A stretch of 64,000 bases of DNA from Streptomyces prunicolor NBRC 13075 (GTDB lineage Bacteria; Actinomycetota; Actinomycetes; Streptomycetales; Streptomycetaceae): positions 62,001-126,000 of the forward strand of contig NZ_BARF01000054.1 of NCBI RefSeq assembly GCF_000367365.1. Direction: 5' to 3'. The position numbers and the translations under genes were made by a program. The notes below the pieces were generated by a model. It saw nothing but the letters and a program-made list of their open reading frames with translations. It did not search any database and had not been told where the DNA came from. Below are positions 60,770-64,000 of the stretch, one piece after another (the stretch's first letter is position 1; every line of letters begins with the position of its first letter).

Positions 60770-61615
60770 TCAGACGGTCGCAAAGGCGACGCGGATCTCC
60801 TCCGCGAAGCCATCTGAGGCCGTCCGCAGGGCTCCCACGTCGGGACCATGACGTAGAACACTCCGGCTCACGTTCGGGACGACGTTGCGCAGCGCCGACC
60901 CGAAGACCCCGGAAAGATCCGCCGGAGTGGCCCCCTGCGCCCCGATACCGGGCGCGAGGATCGGACCGTTGATGGCGAGGTCGTACGACGACAGGTCGCC
61001 CAGCGTGGCGCCGACGACGGCCCCGAAGGAGCCCAGTGGCTCCTCCCCGGCGTTCTCGGCGGCCAGGTGGGCCAGCATGGTCGCTCCGATGTTCCGGCCG
61101 TCCGCGCGGAGCGCGTGCTGCACCTCGCCGCCCTCCGGGTTGGAGGTCAGCGCGAGCACGAAGAGGCCCGCGCCGCTCTCCCGCGCCAGTTCGATCGCCG
61201 GGGCGAGCGATCCGTAGCCGAGATACGGCGAGACGGTCAGCGCGTCGGAGAAGAGCGGGGCGTCCTTCCGGAGGAAGGACTCGGCGTACGCGGCCATGGT
61301 CGAGCCGATGTCGCCGCGCTTGGCGTCCATGACTACGAGCGCGCCGGCCGCCCGCGCCTCCTCGACGGACTTCTCCAGGACGGCGATCCCGCGCGAGCCG
61401 AAGCGCTCGAAGAAGGCGCTCTGCGGCTTGAGGACGGCGACCCGGTCGGCGAGTGCCTCGACGACCGTGCGGCTGAACCGCTCAAGGCCGGCCACGTCGT
61501 CGTTCAGGCCCCACTCGGTGAGCAGCGAGGCGTGCGGGTCGATGCCGACGCAGAGCGGGCCGCGTTCGTCCATGGCCCGGCGGAGACGTGCGCCGAAGGG
61601 TTCGAGAGGGCTCAT
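60770..61615 (-). CDS. pyrF: Orotidine 5'-phosphate decarboxylase
   Basis: The last step to UMP. The 281-residue, long (type 2, mycobacterial-like) form has GPLCVGIDPHASLL at the N-terminus and the catalytic VVMDAKRGDIGSTMAAYAES. Its start overlaps the pyrD stop by four bases (61612-61615), so the two are coupled. Confidence 0.96.
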   Translation of the reverse strand: MSPLEPFGARLRRAMDERGPLCVGIDPHASLLTEWGLNDDVAGLERFSRTVVEALADRVAVLKPQSAFFERFGSRGIAVLEKSVEEARAAGALVVMDAKRGDIGSTMAAYAESFLRKDAPLFSDALTVSPYLGYGSLAPAIELARESGAGLFVLALTSNPEGGEVQHALRADGRNIGATMLAHLAAENAGEEPLGSFGAVVGATLGDLSSYDLAINGPILAPGIGAQGATPADLSGVFGSALRNVVPNVSRSVLRHGPDVGALRTASDGFAEEIRVAFATV

Positions 61616-62718
61616 ACCGGCTTCCTTGCGTCGGCGCCGACCGCGTCGGCGAGGGTGGCGTACGGGCTCGTGCGCAGGCGTGCGGCGAGGCCCTTGTGGA
61701 TCGCGCGGCCCCAGAAGGGGCCTTCGTAGATGAAGGCGCTGTAGCCCTGCACGAGCGTGGCGCCGGCGAGGATGCGCTGCCAGGCGTCCTCGGCGTTCTC
61801 GATGCCGCCGACGCCCACGAGGGTGATGCGGTCGCCCACGCGCGCGTAGAGGCGGCGCAGTACCTCCAGGGAGCGGGACTTCAGAGGTGCTCCCGACAGT
61901 CCGCCGGTCTCCTTGACGAGCTCGGGTTCGGATTTCAAACCGAGTCCATCGCGCGCGATGGTGGTGTTCGTGGCGATGATGCCGTCCAGGCCGAGTTCGA
62001 CGGCAAGGTCGGCGACCGCGTCCACGTCCTCGTCGGCGAGGTCCGGGGCGATCTTCACCAGGAGCGGGACGCGGCGGTCGGTCACCGCGCGGTCGGCGGC
62101 CTCGCGGACGGCGGTCAGCAGCGGGCGCAGTGCCTCGGTCGCCTGGAGGTTGCGCAGCCCGGGCGTGTTGGGCGACGACACGTTGACGACGAGATAGTCG
62201 GCGTGCCGGGCGAGCCGCTCGGTCGACTTCACGTAGTCGCCGACGGCCTCCTCCTCGGGGACGACCTTGGTCTTGCCGATGTTGACGCCGACGACGGTCC
62301 GGAAGACCGCCTCACGAGCCTTCAGGCGGGCCGCCACGGCCGCGGAGCCCTCGTTGTTGAAGCCCATGCGGTTGATGAGCGCCCGGTCCGGCACAAGGCG
62401 GAACAGCCGCTTCTTGGGGTTGCCGGGCTGCGGCTCCCCCGTGACCGTGCCGATCTCGACGTGGTCGAAGCCGAGCATCGACATGCCGTCGATCGCGACC
62501 GCGTTCTTGTCGAAGCCGGCGGCGAGCCCGAACGGGCCGTGCATACGCAGCCCGAAAGCCTCCGTGCGCAACTCCTCGAACCGGGGCGCGAGGGCGGCGG
62601 CGACGAACGTGCGCAGGACGGGGATGCGGACGGCGAGCCGGATCCAGCGGAAGGCGAGGTGGTGGGCCTGCTCCGGGTCCATCCGTTTGAAGACCAGACG
62701 GAAGAAAAGCTTGTACAT
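61612..62718 (-). CDS. pyrD: Dihydroorotate dehydrogenase (quinone), class 2
   Basis: Oxidises dihydroorotate to orotate with quinone at the membrane. The 368-residue protein carries the class 2 N-terminal amphipathic extension (LFFRLVFKRMDPEQAHHLAF), the FMN-binding PFGLAAGFDKNAVAI, the catalytic-Ser segment YLVVNVSSPNTPGLRNLQ, DGIIATNTTIAR and a final VGVGGIENAEDAW. Confidence 0.96.
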   Translation of the reverse strand: MYKLFFRLVFKRMDPEQAHHLAFRWIRLAVRIPVLRTFVAAALAPRFEELRTEAFGLRMHGPFGLAAGFDKNAVAIDGMSMLGFDHVEIGTVTGEPQPGNPKKRLFRLVPDRALINRMGFNNEGSAAVAARLKAREAVFRTVVGVNIGKTKVVPEEEAVGDYVKSTERLARHADYLVVNVSSPNTPGLRNLQATEALRPLLTAVREAADRAVTDRRVPLLVKIAPDLADEDVDAVADLAVELGLDGIIATNTTIARDGLGLKSEPELVKETGGLSGAPLKSRSLEVLRRLYARVGDRITLVGVGGIENAEDAWQRILAGATLVQGYSAFIYEGPFWGRAIHKGLAARLRTSPYATLADAVGADARKPV

Positions 62719-62736
62719 CTCAGTGTCCTCACGAGA

Positions 62737-62764
62737 AGGGGGACACCGTTTCCGGTGTCCCCCT
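62737..62764 (-). terminator. GNRA-capped hairpin between carB and pyrD
   Basis: On the minus strand AGGGGGACACCG and CGGTGTCCCCCT form a perfect 12-base stem closed by GAAA. It lies between the carB stop and the pyrD start inside the pyrimidine operon and could be an attenuator or a processing/stability element. Confidence 0.7.
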
Positions 62765-62772
62765 CAAGGCTG

Positions 62773-64000
<1,228 letters not shown>

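Overview
The window is a high-GC, gene-dense chromosomal segment of a Streptomyces-type actinomycete. The evidence is the strong GC bias at third codon positions, many GTG starts, a ribB-ribM-ribA-ribH operon behind an FMN riboswitch, the streptomycete integration host factor (sIHF) next to gmk and rpoZ, a GuaB1-type IMP dehydrogenase-like protein and a degenerate PriA. From memory, the gene order of the conserved parts resembles the S. coelicolor core region around SCO1440-SCO1483. That synteny was not checked here.

Layout. 1-1 kb: 3' part of a CbbX-type AAA ATPase, then 0.7 kb of degenerate repeats. 1.7-4.1 kb: a coupled pair of DUF21/CBS (CorC/HlyC) membrane proteins. 4.3-9.3 kb: one leftward train ribB-ribM-ribA-ribH-hisE-hisG-PH-domain gene behind an FMN riboswitch. 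9.5-12.6 kb: ROK regulator divergent from an MFS transporter, with a palindrome between them, and a thioesterase. 12.7-20.4 kb: a more accessory stretch with alginate lyase-like protein, flavin reductase, a decayed IS5-type transposase, an orphan gene, a methyltransferase, a GH6 glycosidase, a DUF5995 protein and a luciferase-like oxidoreductase. 20.4-23.0 kb: an L-lysine monooxygenase/aminovaleramidase pair (davB/davA-like). 24.2-30.7 kb: a binding-protein ABC importer of the 2-aminoethylphosphonate/iron type, a HAD-endonuclease/exonuclease/phosphatase fusion enzyme and a divergent GntR regulator. 31.2-33.4 kb: an amino-acid permease with an Lrp/AsnC regulator. 33.4-37.7 kb: small HTH protein, GNAT acetyltransferase, GuaB1 and a wall-anchored surface protein. 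37.7-39.0 kb: secreted RNase, barstar and a third gene. 39.1-40.9 kb: SorC-type regulator and rpe. 41.2-48.2 kb: a rightward run of class III aminotransferase, thioester-reductase-like SDR, acyl-CoA dehydrogenase, SRPBCC cyclase, P450 and FMN hydroxy-acid oxidase. 48.2-54 kb: rsmB, fmt, an HTH gene and priA. 54-56.3 kb: TetR regulator divergent from an ABC exporter pair. 56.4-64 kb: metK, coaBC, rpoZ, gmk, sIHF, pyrF, pyrD and carB (cut by the window end).

Three things stand out. First, the davA and amino-acid permease upstream regions each carry four GTTGCG/CTTGCG half-sites spaced by about two or three helical turns. With the Lrp/AsnC gene directly behind the permease, this suggests an unrecognised lysine uptake and catabolism regulon. 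Second, the 41-47 kb run contains the enzyme set needed to desaturate a thioester, reduce it to an aldehyde, aminate it and oxidise it, but has no PKS or NRPS, so it is a candidate small amine-forming biosynthetic locus. Third, the phosphonate-type importer is followed by a two-domain hydrolase that could cleave a phosphodiester and then a phosphomonoester. All functional statements come from reading sequence motifs and recalled families; no database search was run.
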